A stretch of 64,000 bases of DNA, taken from Plotosus lineatus. Taxonomy: Eukaryota; Chordata; Actinopteri; Siluriformes; Plotosidae. The stretch lies in contig CM045745.1 of NCBI GenBank assembly GCA_024760905.1, positions 11,866,282 to 11,930,281 of the forward strand, written 5' to 3'. Below the pieces are notes generated by a model. It was not told the DNA's origin and ran no database searches. It was given only the letters and a program-made list of their open reading frames with translations. The position numbers were made by a program, and so were the translations under genes. Position 1 is the stretch's first letter. The number at the start of each line of letters is the position of its first letter. Shown in pieces: positions 22,640-33,435 of this stretch.

Positions 22640-23449
22640 CAGATGCTTCCCGACTTACGTTCATTCATTTTACGTATTTTTTGATTTTACATTTAAAAAA
22701 AAAAAGTCAAATTTTGAGTTTAGCGTGCTCTCTATAGTACGAGACGTACCTTCGTAGTACGCTGACATAATGACGCAATGACGTGATGACGCTGCGTCCA
22801 TTGTTTACAAATGACAGACTGAACGTGCCCCTCCTTCTTCCCAGTTCACCGCATGTTACCCTTGTGTTTAAACGTCGTCTCTGTGATCTTTGTGTTTACA
22901 CTACTTTTGCGGACTTTTGTAACCCTAAGCAAATATGGTTGGTCAGAAGCATAAGCTTACTAGTGATAGTAGTAATCAGAAAAAGCGGCAAGCCATCTCT
23001 TTAGAAACGAAGATGGCTATTATCAAGAAAATTGATGCTGGTGAAAAACATGTGAATGTTGCACGTTTCTTCCAAATGGCTCCGTTGACCATCAGAACCA
23101 TTTACAAGCAGAAAGATGGCACCATACAGAATGTAAAAGGTTATATTTGATATTGTATTTGATATTTGATGAGTGAATTTGATTTAAATTTATCTATTTG
23201 AAATTATTTTGCTTGAATTTAATTTATTTGAAATTAATGTTGATATTATTTGATATATTTGATTTTTTTTTTTCAACGTTATGTTTATAATAATTTATTT
23301 CGCGGTGTTTTATGATATACAGTAATGGTATTTATGGATGTATAGTACAGTATGAACGTCATATGTCCCTGGAACATACAGTAACGTTTTTTTCCACCTT
23401 ACGTTCGGCCGTCCGGAACCAAACTAAAACGTAAGTCAGGGAGAGTTTG
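22640..23449 (+). mobile_element. Tigger/pogo-like element, internally deleted
   Basis: Ends cagatgcttcccgacttacg and, inverted, caaactctccctgacttacg, flanked by TA (22638-22639 and 23450-23451). At 810 bp it is far shorter than an autonomous Tigger of 2 kb or more. It keeps a start codon and the first helix-turn-helix of the transposase. Confidence 0.8.
22935..23150 (+). pseudogene. Truncated Tigger transposase: CENP-B N-type HTH only
   Basis: 71-codon frame starting MVGQKHK, then KKRQAISLETKMAIIKKIDA, then VARFF...PLTIRTIYKQKD. This is the Psq/CENP-B N-terminal helix-turn-helix of Tigger/pogo transposases: the 'K.AIS.E.K..II...' entry, the recognition helix and the 'TIR.I.K.KD' exit are all present. 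It stops at 23150 with no second HTH and no DDE domain. It could at most bind terminal repeats. Other species carry longer versions of such proteins. Confidence 0.7.
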
Positions 23450-23451
23450 TA

Positions 23452-24194
23452 GTTGAATACTGAATCTTGGAAAAATCCAGTACATTCAGAACTCTCATTC
23501 AATTAAGGCATGAAATGAATTGGAGAATCACAAGTTTTTCTGGGTTTATATCGCTCGCCTGTTATCTTCTGATTGGCATAGCTTGTGTTTATAAATCATT
23601 CGAACGAGAAAGCTATTGGATAGATTGAACACTGGACTCATCAGCTGAATGCAGAATTTGTCAAAGGAACTTTTAGCACCATAAACATATGCATTCGTAT
23701 TCATGGATGTGTTAAGGCGAATAAAAGTCACATCCATTAAGGAACAGCTTGTAAACATGCACAAGAGTCACCTATACCGCTTGATCTCTCATTGGTGAAG
23801 ACGGATCTGTCGGAAGCAATGAATTGACTAGACAGAAGAAACCGAACCTGCCCAAAAAGAAAGTGAGCCCGTGAGTGTTTCAGCTTAGCTGCAGGAGTAG
23901 CTAACTGATATCTGATATTCTCCCATTTCACTGCTAATTTTTACAATGAAAACATGCTACAAGCCTTCCAGTCGAACATCTCACTGGCAATCTCCTATCC
24001 TATCACTATCAAACTTCCTAATAGTGCTTATAAGCCAAAACCAACATAAAACTCGAGCATTAGAGAAATGAAACCCATATGCTACATATTTGCTCAAGGT
24101 ATTGAGATAAATAGATGAAAGCTGATGTGGCATTGAGCAGATCAGATATAAACCGCCGGAGCAGGAACGTTTTTCATCGTAAGCATAATATCCT
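23452..24194. other. Unassigned non-coding stretch
   Basis: No known element recognised. Confidence 0.45.
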
Positions 24195-24402
24195 CAGGGC
24201 GATCTAGGGGTGTAGTGGTTAGCACTTCCATGTCTGTTAAGTGTGTTTCTGTGCAGTGTTTCCATAATTTCCTCGTACTTCAGTCTTCTCCCACAGTACA
24301 AAGATGTGCTTTTTGGGATAACTGAATATTCGCAATTGCCCTTTTGTGTATGTGTGTGTCTGGGCGTGCTAGCCTTGCGAGGATCTGTCAAACTGTTTAG
24401 GG

Positions 24403-24874
24403 CAGGGGTCACCAATGTTTTTGAAACTGAGAGCTACTTCTTGGGTACCAATTAATGCGAAGGGCTACTAGTATTACTAGTACATACACCATACATACAC
24501 CATACGCCATACACACTTCTGAAATAACAAATTTGCTTAAATTACCTTCCAGGTAAGTCTGTTGGGTTTTTACACCCGAGCCTAGTGGCTTAGCCTCATG
24601 GCTCATCAGGCCGGTACTTATCCCCGGTTTCCATAGCGTGAAGTGACCAGGAGCTCAACTCCCCCTGGATGGGACGCTAGTCCATTGTTGGTTACCTTTC
24701 CAGTATATTTTACTGGTACCCATTTATACTGCTGGGTGAACAGAGGCACACTTGTGGTTGAGACCTTGCCCAGGGGTCTTAGCACAGTGAAGGCCTCAGT
24801 GGGATTCGAACTCACAACCTACTGATCATGAGCGCAGCACCCTAACCACTAAGCCACCGGCCCCATAAAATTAC

Positions 24875-24907
<33 letters not shown>

Positions 24908-25211
24908 AATGAATATCTTCACATTCAGATGAATATCATTAATTATTTATAATAACAAAAAAAAATTAAGTAAAAACTAAATTACCTTTTACTTTTATGT
25001 TATTATTAATAATTAATGATATTCATCTGAATGTGAAGATATTTATTTGATTAAAAAAAAAAACCAAAAAAAAATTAGTTGCAGCTCAATGGACAGTGAC
25101 ACTATGGAGCCACGGGTCTGTTCTAAAAATAGCAATGAACAGGCCCATGGGCGCCTCATGTTGACCTTGCGGGCGGCCTGGTGCCTGTGGGCACCATGTT
25201 GGTGACCCCTG
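24403..25211. mobile_element. hAT-type element, non-autonomous
   Basis: Starts CAGGGGTCACCAATG and ends TTGGTGACCCCTG, an inverted repeat. Perfect 8-bp duplication gtttaggg at 24395-24402 and 25212-25219. The interior holds a SINE-B and an inverted pair around 'aatgaatatcttcacattca' (about 24908-24950 and 25010-25050). No transposase. Confidence 0.9.
24549..24867 (-). mobile_element. SINE-B inside the hAT element
   Basis: Complete inverse copy, box B inverse GGGATTCGAAC. 10-bp duplication aaattacctt at 24539-24548 and 24868-24877. Confidence 0.9.
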
Positions 25212-25489
25212 GTTTAGGGTGTATCCAATCTTTGCTGGTAGTTAGCTGGGATATGCTTGAGGATCCACTTGACCTTAAGAAAAAATAAAGTGGTTCATAA
25301 AAGGAAATGAAGAGAAGCAAGGGCTTAATATCAGGGAAATGGTATAATCTGGTGAAATCAGTTTGAAAATAATCACTAAATATAAACACACTATGCAAAA
25401 TGAATTTGGCTTTTGATAGATTCCATCTGACAGCAGTTTAGCATTTCTTGGTTGGAGCGTCTTCTCATTTCCTTTCACAGTTCTGAGTA

Positions 25490-26035
25490 GATAAACTAGT
25501 GGCACAGTGGTCAGCATGTCCACCTCACAACAAGATGGCCTGGATTCAGTTCCTGGGCTTGAGTTGTTTCTATATGGAGTTTGCATGTTCTCCTTGTGCT
25601 AGTGTGGGCTTCCTGCCGGTATTATGGTTTCCTCCAAGGGTCCAAAAATATGTGAGGCGCTCCACCGAATGTAGGCGCTTGTCGCAAGTGACGTATGGTG
25701 CTTGTGAAACAAAGCACGGCTTATCCGGACTTCCAAACTTTCAAGTGAGCAAGTGCGCATTGAATACTTGTTTAGTACTCAACCTTCACTTGCTCACTTG
25801 AAAGATCGGAAGTCCGGATAAGCCGCGCTTTGTCTCACAAGCACCATACGTCACTTGCGACAAGCGCCTACATTCGGTGAAGCGCCTCACATATCTCCCC
25901 TAGGTGCTGGTGTAATGTGAATGATTGTGCATGTTGGCGAACTGTTCATGGTGTACCTCGCCCAGAGTTGGTTGAAATGTGTGTTCGGCTCCCTGTGACT
26001 CTAATTAAGATTCGGTGTCTTAGAGAATTAATGAA
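25490..26035 (+). mobile_element. R1 dispersed repeat split by a palindromic MITE
   Basis: Head 'gtggcacagtggtcagcatg', middle 'gagtttgcatgttctccttg', and after the insert the tail 'gaactgttcatggtgtacctcgcc', '...ctaattaagattcgg'. Confidence 0.8.
25648..25894. mobile_element. Palindromic (foldback) MITE
   Basis: Two arms of about 107 bp in inverted orientation (25648-25757 and 25788-25894) start atatgtgaggcgct and end agcgcctcacatat. I count about five mismatches between arms. A roughly 30-bp loop separates them. The repeated ATAT at both edges may be the target duplication. No coding capacity. Confidence 0.85.
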
Positions 26036-26485
26036 TACATAAAAGTGGTTTACATAAAAAGAAAAAAGAGGCTACACAGCTCTGAATCATTCTTCAGGAA
26101 GCAGGTTGTATTTTGTTATGTATCAAGATTTTTTAAGTATGGTTTTAAAATTTGTGATGACAAAATAAAGAGAAAAGAAATACGACTAAATGACCCTGAG
26201 TGACTGCAGAATGTTTTTGGGTCTTGATCCACGTCATGACTCTTCACCTCCACGACATTGTAAAAGTGAAACTGAATTCTGAGACACAGCAGCTGTGACC
26301 CCTAGTCCAATGTTATTCAGGGGTAAGTCATTAATATATGCATGCATAAATGTTTGTCACACTGTCCTTGTGTGGTGCTTCCATGGTGATAATGATTAAT
26401 GCAGCAAATTAATGCTGTTTGTACAGCTAAATCTGACCCTAACCTTAACTTTAGAAGCCACACAGAAACGAATGCTGATTCATTG

Positions 26486-26490
<5 letters not shown>

Positions 26491-26545
<55 letters not shown>

Positions 26546-26556
26546 GGCGTGTGTGC

Positions 26557-26613
<57 letters not shown>
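26491..26613. repeat. Long (GT)n microsatellite
   Basis: GT run with a GGGCGTGTGTGCGC interruption, followed by an AG-rich tract. It has the same left flank (aatgctgattcat.gttttt) as the repeat at 27826. 26036-26490 before it is unassigned. Confidence 0.97.
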
Positions 26614-26617
<4 letters not shown>

Positions 26618-26814
26618 TGTGGGTGTGAGAGAGAGAAAGAGAGAGATAGAGAGCGTGTATGTCAGGGGTCCCACCCAATGTCCCTACAGGGGCATAATTG
26701 TCAGATCAGTTAGTAATTATTGAGTAAAAATGTAATAATATACACACAAGATATGCCATCATGTCCCATTACAACCATCACCATACACAGTGATCACCAA
26801 TGACATTCTACTTA

Positions 26815-27105
26815 ATCCTACTGGGGTTTCAAGAAGGTTGGAGCCTATCTCAGTCGACTCTGGGCAAAAGTAGGGCTCCACAGCAGGGCTATTACTCATA
26901 CAACCAGGGACAATTGTAAACAGACATTTAGCCTACTGTGCATGTCTGTGGACTGCGTGAGGAAACTGGAATACTTGGAGAAAACCCATGCAAGTACAGG
27001 GAGTACATGCAAACTCCACACAGAAACATCCTCGGCTGAGACTCATCCCAGGATCTTCTTGTTGTGGGGCTGATATGTTAACTTCTACATCACTGTGCCA
27101 CCATC
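26815..27105 (-). mobile_element. R1 dispersed repeat
   Basis: Inverse R1 over its length: 'ttggagcctatctcagtcga', 'gtctgtggactgcgtgagga', 'acatgcaaactccacacaga', 'catcactgtgccacca'. Confidence 0.8.
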
Positions 27106-27139
27106 ATACCCACACCAGTAACATGCATATCACATATAT

Positions 27140-27252
27140 GCACCGCTTTCTGAGATGAGATTTCCTTTCGGATTTTTCCATTTATCAGGGGTCGCCACAG
27201 TATATGATTCGCACGTTTGATTTGATTTGGCATATTTTTTTTTTTTTTTTTA
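27140..27252 (-). mobile_element. RTE-derived short retroposon
   Basis: Inverse of a short form joining RTE-like 5' sequence ('gcatccgatgta') to the RTE 3' end ('tgtggcgacccctgataaat', 'ccgaaaggaaat'). Same arrangement as the RTE part of 9976-10111. It abuts the truncated left side of the next element. Confidence 0.75.
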
Positions 27253-27821
27253 CATCGGATGCACCATTCAAAATTCAAATGCGCCAATCAAAATTTCATA
27301 CAATGCGCGAGTTGCTCTCTCATTGGCTGTCTTCCAAAATCCCGCCCCGCTGGCCTCCCATTGGCCAGGAGGCAGCTGACGTTACCTATACTTCCTGTAT
27401 CCATACTTCCTGTTTGTCACACGCGTGAAGGAGAGTTGACTGTTGGCTTGTTTTGAGATTGATCATGCAGCATTATATTTCGTTATCGCCAAAACCCCTC
27501 TACAATCTGGATGATATTGAGCCAGAAGGAGACCTTGAAGCGGAAATACAGTGACGGCGGCGATTATTCCGGCACGATATTAAAACAGAGTGCTCCGTGG
27601 GAGAAGACTTCCGATCTTGCAAGGAAGCAAGTTAATATTGAATGAGGACCTCTGATCTTTCAAACAGGTACTGGAATTCCACTTTAAATAAAACATACCG
27701 TCCATTTAAACATTTAAGTAGAATTGTTCCATCAGCTGCGCTTGCATGTGGGCGGTGTCCGACTTTTGTGTGTGTGTGACTGTGTGTGAGAGAGCGAGAG
27801 TGTGAGAATGCTGATTCATCG

Positions 27822-27825
<4 letters not shown>

Positions 27826-27895
<70 letters not shown>
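27826..27895. repeat. (GT)n microsatellite
   Basis: Perfect GT run, then GT/AG tracts to 27970. Shares its left flank with 26471-26490. Confidence 0.97.
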
Positions 27896-27896
<1 letters not shown>

Positions 27897-28059
27897 ACAC
27901 ATGTGCGTGCGCCTCTGTGTGTGTGTGTGCGTGTGTGTGTGTGTGTGTTAGAGAGAGAGAGAGAGAGAGACAGACTGCCTACAGAGTCAGTCAGAGATGA
28001 AAGCAGGCTTAACTCTTTAGTTTTAAGTTGTTTAATTCAGTAAATGTTTAATAAATGTG

Positions 28060-28160
28060 GTGCATGTGAGCAAAACGCGGCTCATCTGGACCTCTAATCC
28101 CTCAAGGAATCAAGTTAAAGTTGAGTTTGTACCTCCGATCTGTCAAGCAGGGAATGCACT
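28060..28160 (+). mobile_element. Half of a palindromic-MITE-like sequence
   Basis: 'tggtgcatgtgagcaaaacg', 'cggctcatctggac' and 'caaggaatcaagttaaagtt' follow the inverse of the right arm of the MITE at 25788-25860 with substitutions. A related piece lies at about 27605-27670. Confidence 0.55.
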
Positions 28161-28498
28161 TTAAATTCCACGTCTTAAAATGCTCTTAGTAATGGTTTAA
28201 TTAATAAATATGTAAGTAAAATGGTTTAATATGTTAATAAAATTGGTGTACTCTTATCATTTTTAAAGGGTTTATGGGGTAGTCTTGGGAGCCTTGGGAC
28301 GAATCAGGCATTTTACATGTAAAATGTGCCCCTACTTATGAAACTCCCGCGTTACGAAAAAGGTGCTGGAACTGATTAAGTTTGTAAGTAGGGGGCCGAC
28401 TGTACTAAAATGGCTATAGTGCAGATGTAGTAGTGTATGCATGTACAATGTGTACATGTGCACACCGCCGCATATGCACAACAGCCACTTCAGTGTGC

Positions 28499-28537
<39 letters not shown>
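28499..28537. repeat. (GT)n microsatellite
   Basis: GT run of about 19 units. Confidence 0.95.
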
Positions 28538-28538
<1 letters not shown>

Positions 28539-28744
28539 CTGTGCATGTACAGTGTGTACAATGAACTTGCAAAATATTGTGTGTAATTTTTCCAGTATAT
28601 CAGCAGTTCAGTAGCCTGATGGTTTGTGGGTGGAAACTGTCCCTGAATCTGTTGGTGGGAAACCAGATGCTCCTGTACATAAATTGCCAGTATTATGAGA
28701 TAATGAGAATGCTGATGATTTCAACAATTTAGCTCCTCTGTGTG

Positions 28745-29115
28745 GAGTCACGGTGGCACGGGAGCACAGCGGTTATGTCCGCCTCACAGCAATAAAGCCT
28801 GGGTTCAATCACTAGGTTTGGGAGTTTCTGTGTGGACTTTGCGTGTTCTCCCTGTGTTTGCATGGATCTCCTCTGGGAACTCCCATTAATTCCTACAGTC
28901 CAGAGACATACTCAATAAGTTTACCAGTTTGCCTGGTCCAAAATTGAGTCTAGGTGTGAGTGTGAGTTGTTGTACATGTGCTTCCCTGCAATGGCCTGAC
29001 GGGCTGTTCAGGGTGTACTGTTCAGGGTGTACCCCACCTTCGCCCAGAGTCAGTTGAGATAGGTGGCAGCCTCTCTGCAGCCCTAGTTAAGATTAAGCTG
29101 CTTCAAAAATGAATG
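28745..29115 (+). mobile_element. R1 dispersed repeat, near full length
   Basis: Clean example: head 'cacggtggcacgggagcaca' with 'ggttcaatcac', middle 'gtgttctccctgtgtttgca', and tail from 'cctgcaatggcctgacgggc' to 'gattaagctgcttcaaaaatgaatg'. A 15-bp doubling 'actgttcagggtgta' occurs in the tail. Confidence 0.85.
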
Positions 29116-30006
29116 CATGTATGGAGTCTATGTCCCATGGACAGTTCGTTTGCAGACAGAAAGACAAAACACACAGAGTGAGAATTTATATCACCAAATA
29201 TTCTATATTCTGAGGATGATTTAAAATTGTAGAAATCTTCTACTTTTCTTTCATATAAATAATGCAGGAATTAATCTTTTCCTATGTTTTTTTTAATCGT
29301 GGGAAAGTGGTGGCAAGTTTGCATGGTACGATCTGTAAAAAGGTAATTACAGTATATGGTTTCCTCAAAAATCCAGCACCTGCTGTTGCCTTTCCTGTTT
29401 TTTTTGTTTGTTTGTTTGTTTTTTTTAACTTTTTACTTTTTAAGGAAATAAACATCTCACCAATTTCAAGGTATATTTTTCAGTCATAAAGAAAAGAAGA
29501 AAATATTTTACTGTTTTTTGAAGGCTTAACATCCTCCTGTGTTATAATCCATAATGGAAAGGTCAGTAAGTCAGCAGTAGGAAGTTACAGACCCTCCAGT
29601 CAGTCCAGCTGGCATTTCTAATTCCCATGTGAATGTTATTTATGTAGACGAGTTTGGTCATAAAACTCAGACTCAGAGTGAGTCCTCTGCTGAACTTTTT
29701 ATGGGTGAATAAATCTATGATCTTTGGAATACCAGCAACCTCCCACTGAGTGAAAACAGTTTGCCTCGACTTGTGATTGGCCAACAGCAAGCGTTAGGGT
29801 GAGGCGTAGTGAGTAGAAATGTTTTAATGGTGTTTTTATTCACAAGGATGTGGATGACAAATATTCATTCATTGATTCATTCAATTAAGTGGAAGAAAAT
29901 AATTCCTGAAAATTGTGATGGCATTGATCTGTAGTGCAATAATAATACTGATATATGTATGAATGTTGTAATAAATAGATAAAATCATGATAAATTAAAA
30001 GAAGTT
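29116..30006. other. Unassigned non-coding stretch
   Basis: No gene or known repeat; a T/GTTT-rich tract at 29398-29430. Confidence 0.45.
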
Positions 30007-30016
30007 AGTACAGTGG

Positions 30017-30363
30017 TGGGGCAGTGGTGGTCTAGTGGATAGGGCGCAAGATTGCTGATCCAAAGGTTGGGGGTTCGAGTCCCACTCTCCACAAGGTTGT
30101 CACTGTCCCCCCCCCCAGTGCAGCTAACTGGGTTATCAAAGGCCAGCCATGTCTCCCACTGTCTATGGTGTGAGGCATGTAAAAGAACCGTTGCTGACTT
30201 TCAACGAGAGTAGGCTGCAAAGCCGTCAGCGTGTTTCCGCCCTGCGATGGCCTGGCAAGCTGTCCAGGGTGTACTCTGTCCTCGCCCGAAGTTGGCTGGG
30301 ATGGGCACCAGCCTCCCCGCGACCCAAACTAGGATTAAGCGGGTACAGAAAATGAACTGATGA
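30017..30363 (+). mobile_element. SINE-A inserted at a Tigger end
   Basis: Full-length copy. The duplication agtacagtgg at 30007-30016 and 30364-30373 includes the first bases of the Tigger terminal repeat, so the Tigger element was there first. Confidence 0.88.
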
Positions 30364-30562
30364 AGTACAGTGGCACCTCAATTTACCAAATTAATCCGTT
30401 CCAGCTCCTTTTCCGTAACCTGCATTTTTCATAAGTGAAACCACATTTTAAATGTAAAATGCGTGATTCGTTCCAAGGCTCCCAATACTACCCCATACAC
30501 CCTTTAAAAATTATAAAAGTACACCAATTTTGTATGAAATATGTGTTAAAAGTAAAAGAAAA

Positions 30563-30917
30563 TTATTTACCTTTTTTAAATCTCTCAAACCACCCATGCA
30601 ACGCTTTAAAGTCCGGGGGTTGCTGGTCTGAAGAACCCTCACCCCCACGCCCACCCTCCTTCACGAGGTCCTTAAATATGGCGGTTGCTTTATCCGAAAT
30701 CGTCGCCTCCGTCACTGTATCTTCACTTTTAAGGCTTCCTTCTGCTTCAATATCCTCCCGATTGTAGAGGGGGTTCGGCCATACTGTACTCCTTTGAGAT
30801 TTCACTCAACCAAATCCCACTTTCATATTTTTTTGTCATCTCCTGTTTTATTTTTATTGATAACGGAGCCTGCTTCTTCTTTTCAGTCTCACCGGGAATC
30901 ACTTTCTTGGGGCTCAT
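30563..30917 (-). pseudogene. Tigger transposase DNA-binding region (two HTH domains, broken)
   Basis: Starts at the ATG at 30917: MSPKKVIPGETEKKKQAPLS, then IKIKQEMTKKYESG and the first CENP-B N-type HTH. After a frameshift near 30770 it continues SEDTVTEATISDKATAIFKD, then FKALHGWFERFKKG, the CENP-B-type second HTH. It ends at AAAGGTAAAT, which resembles a splice donor, with no catalytic domain after it. The same arrangement occurs at 42040-42509. Confidence 0.7.
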
Positions 30918-30956
30918 GATTAATAATGAAAAATAACTCTGCAATAACATGCACAC

Positions 30957-31903
30957 ATATAATCCTCTTCGTGCTCTGTAGCACATAAGGCCTCTACCAG
31001 AGATCTCCACTTCTGCCGGTCCTGTGCCCAATGCTGTATCTGTCCCCATGTCCATTTCTTTGCCTTTATCTCTTTCTTCACTGATCTTCTCCATGTTTCT
31101 TTCGGTCTTCCTCTGTCCCTCTTTCTTGTGGAGTCCATCTCATTGCAGTCCTTGGAATTGCATCCGGTTGCATCCGTAGCATGTGACCAATATGGCGCCA
31201 CTTTTTCTTCCTTATTTGCCAGGACAATGGGGTTGTATTTGTCTGCCTTTAAAGCTCCTCATTTATGATTTTGTTTGGCCAGTATATTCCCAGTATTTTG
31301 CAAAGGCACCTGGTCTGGAAAACATCGAGCTTGTTGGTGATGCTCTGAGTGGCTTTCCATGATTTTGTGCCATACAATAGTACTCCCAGGACATTTCTCT
31401 TGAAGATAGTCAGCTTGGTGTTGGTGCTGATTCTGTGTGATTTCCAGATGTTTTTAAGACTTGTGAAAGTATATCTGACTTTGCTGATCCGGGTTTGTAT
31501 GTCGGCTTCAGAATTTCCGTCTATGGTGATCTTGCTTCTGAGGTATCAATGACTGCTTCTTCAAGATGGAGTGCTTCTGTAGACTTCCCATTGATCTTCC
31601 TCACCTTGGACTTGCTGGCATTGATTTTAAGGTCTATTAAACTTCCTGTCGTGGCGAGGATGTTGGTTTTGTCTTTGATGTTGTTGAAGCGATGAGGCAG
31701 TAAGGCTATGTCGTCAGCAAAGTCCAGGTCTTCAAGCCTTGTATTATAAGTCTAGCTGATTCCTCTGTTAGCATTCTTGGTGGTTTCCTTCATCAGCCAG
31801 TCAATGCAGAGTGTGAATAGTAGTGGGGATAGGAGGCAGCCTTGTCGTACACCTGTCTTCAGTTGTAACTCTTGCACTGAAGGTGTTATCTAGCATTTTG
31901 ATA
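30957..31903 (-). mobile_element. 5'-truncated non-LTR retrotransposon
   Basis: Inserted in the Tigger element with a 6-bp duplication, gcacac, at 30951-30956 and 31904-31909. Minus-strand frames contain the reverse-transcriptase block DLDFADDIALLPHRFN (about 31725, frame broken nearby), then LKINASKSKVRKING and the C-terminal RKRDRGRPKETWRRSVKKEI with WRSLVEALC near 30985. Several stops. Clade not assigned with confidence. Confidence 0.75.
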
Positions 31904-32029
31904 GCACACTCAAAAAAACTAACTAAACTCACGAACCAACAGAACAAGTCTCCTTCACGCGTGTGTGTCGAACAATGGGTCGAAGGGTACAGTACTGTAT
32001 TATGGAGATTCAGCTCCCTCCTAGCCAAT

Positions 32030-32075
32030 GGGAGGCCAGCGGGGCGGGGTGTTAGGAGACAACCAATGGGAAAGC
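32030..32075 (-). promoter_or_regulatory. CCAAT boxes and GC box of Tigger element
   Basis: Two CCAATGGG motifs (32035 and 32063) flank GGGGCGGGG, upstream of the minus-strand ATG at 30917 and only about 170 bp away if the LINE is ignored. The same block lies upstream of the related frame at 42509 and in other Tigger copies. It is probably the element's own promoter; function is inferred. Confidence 0.45.
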
Positions 32076-32242
32076 AACTCGCGCATTCTTTGAATGTTTG
32101 AATGGCACGTTTGAATTTTTAAGATGGTGCTTTTGTAACGTGAACTTGTTTTGTATCCAGAGACAAAAAATTTAGGAAAATGCGTTTTGTATCCTGAATT
32201 TTTCGTTTGGTGAGACTTTCGTAAAGTGTAAAGTACCACTCG

Positions 32243-32964
32243 TATAACTGTTAGATGTCAGAATCAAGTCCACCAATGCATGGTCCATTGATTAGAACTG
32301 TGGCTTTGGCTTTATTAAAACAATCCTAGAACTCTGTCTAAATTATTTGATATAGGCATAAAATTACTTATGTCCTAAAATATGCACCATATCTTTCTGA
32401 ATAGCCTCAGTGTACATGTAACACGAATAATGTTCCATGTTCTGTCATTTTCCCTCCTCTCCAAGAAAGCTGCAAAGTTGAAATGAATGGGATATGGTGT
32501 CAGAAAATTAATTTTTCATTTTAATCCGTGGTTTTTAGTGCTTTTGGGGGTTTTTTCAAATGCAGGCTGTAAAATTTCTTTCTTGGGAAAAACATTTTAT
32601 ATCTAAACATAAATCATGCCTTGAGCACATGCAGTCTGGGGGATTTGAGGGCAAAGGAGAAGGCAACGTTTTTCCACCTCAAACAGTCTTACAATCCTCA
32701 CATGACGAGGATTTTGGACTCAAAAAGTTTAATGTCAAATTTCAGGACACTGAAGTCTAAATCAAACTAATTTCTCCTGCATTCTAAATTTATTCAACAT
32801 AATTATGCCAATTAGGGGACAATGTAGTACAGAATTGCATTCATTGAAGACTATGCTCATAGAGTAGGAAGATTTGTTTTCTTAAATGCAGAAATCTAGC
32901 CTGTGACACGTTATATAGATGAATCAGGAATTAGACTTTGCATTGATTATTCTGGCTATAGTAA
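32243..32964. other. Unassigned non-coding stretch
   Basis: No gene or known repeat recognised. Confidence 0.45.
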
Positions 32965-33275
32965 TACGGGGAGTGGTGGCCTGGTGGTAATTCACTCTCA
33001 ACAGGTTGCCACTGTCCCCCCAGTGCAGCTAACTGGGTTATCAAAGACCAGCCATGTCTCTCACTGTCTATGATGAGAGGGTCATGTAAAAGAACAATTG
33101 CTGACTTTCGACAAAAGTAGCTGCAAAGCCGTCAGTGTGTTTCTGCCCTGCGTTGGCCAGGAGAGCTGTCTAGGGTGTACTCTGCCCTCACCTGGGGTCG
33201 GCTGGGATGGGTGCCAGCTTCACTGCGACCCTAATTAGGATTAAGCAGTTACAGAAAATGGATGAATGAATGAGT
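32965..33275 (+). mobile_element. SINE-A lacking most of the tRNA head
   Basis: 'gtggtggcctggtggtaa' joins directly to 'ttcactctcaacaggttgcc', so box B is deleted. The rest is normal. Confidence 0.85.
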
Positions 33276-33309
33276 TGGAAATACAAAATAATAGCAGAGC
33301 TAAAGGGCG

Positions 33310-33435
33310 AGCTCATTCATTCAGTCATTCATTTTTCTGAACCGCTTAATCCTAATTAGGGTCATGAGGAGGCTGGCCCATCTCAGCCAACCCTGGGCAA
33401 GGAAGGGGTACACCCTGGACAGCTCTCCAAGACAG
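33310..33435 (-). mobile_element. SINE-A/R1 3' tail fragment
   Basis: Inverse tail: 'ctgaaccgcttaatcctaat' to 'ggacagctctcca'. 33436-33894 beyond it is unassigned. Confidence 0.75.

Larger units (their letters stand above)
24195..25310 (+). mobile_element. R1 dispersed repeat split by a hAT element
   Basis: The R1 head and middle ('tagtggttagcacttcc', 'cagtcttctcccacagtaca') run to 24402. The tail resumes at 25212 ('gtttagggtgtatccaatct', 'gttagctgggatatgc', 'taaagtgg'). The break is the 8-bp hAT target site gtttaggg. Confidence 0.75.
27253..28409 (+). mobile_element. Tigger-like element, left-truncated and interrupted
   Basis: 27253-27590 is the reverse complement of the promoter/coding region of the Tigger element at 40094-42881 (shared 'ctctcattggctgtc', 'cccattggcca', 'gcattatatttcgttatc'). 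The right terminus 'aagtagggggccgactg' is at about 28393-28409. The first transposase HTH is deleted (junction near 27489). A GT-repeat module and MITE-like pieces lie between about 27600 and 28170. Confidence 0.7.
30368..32242 (-). mobile_element. Tigger/pogo-like element interrupted by a LINE
   Basis: Left end cagtggcacctcaatttacc; right end, inverted, about gagtggtactttacacttta; a TA lies just outside the right end. Interior from left: AT-rich part, minus-strand DNA-binding domains (30563-30917), a 947-bp LINE fragment (30957-31903), then a CCAAT/GC-box region (32030-32075). No DDE catalytic domain, so it is non-autonomous. Confidence 0.8.

Noticed and set aside
26399..28043. Long open frames of alternating Cys-Val or Thr-His
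   Set aside because: They are translations of (GT)n/(CA)n microsatellites; the same occurs at 6414, 21109, 56299 and 59243.
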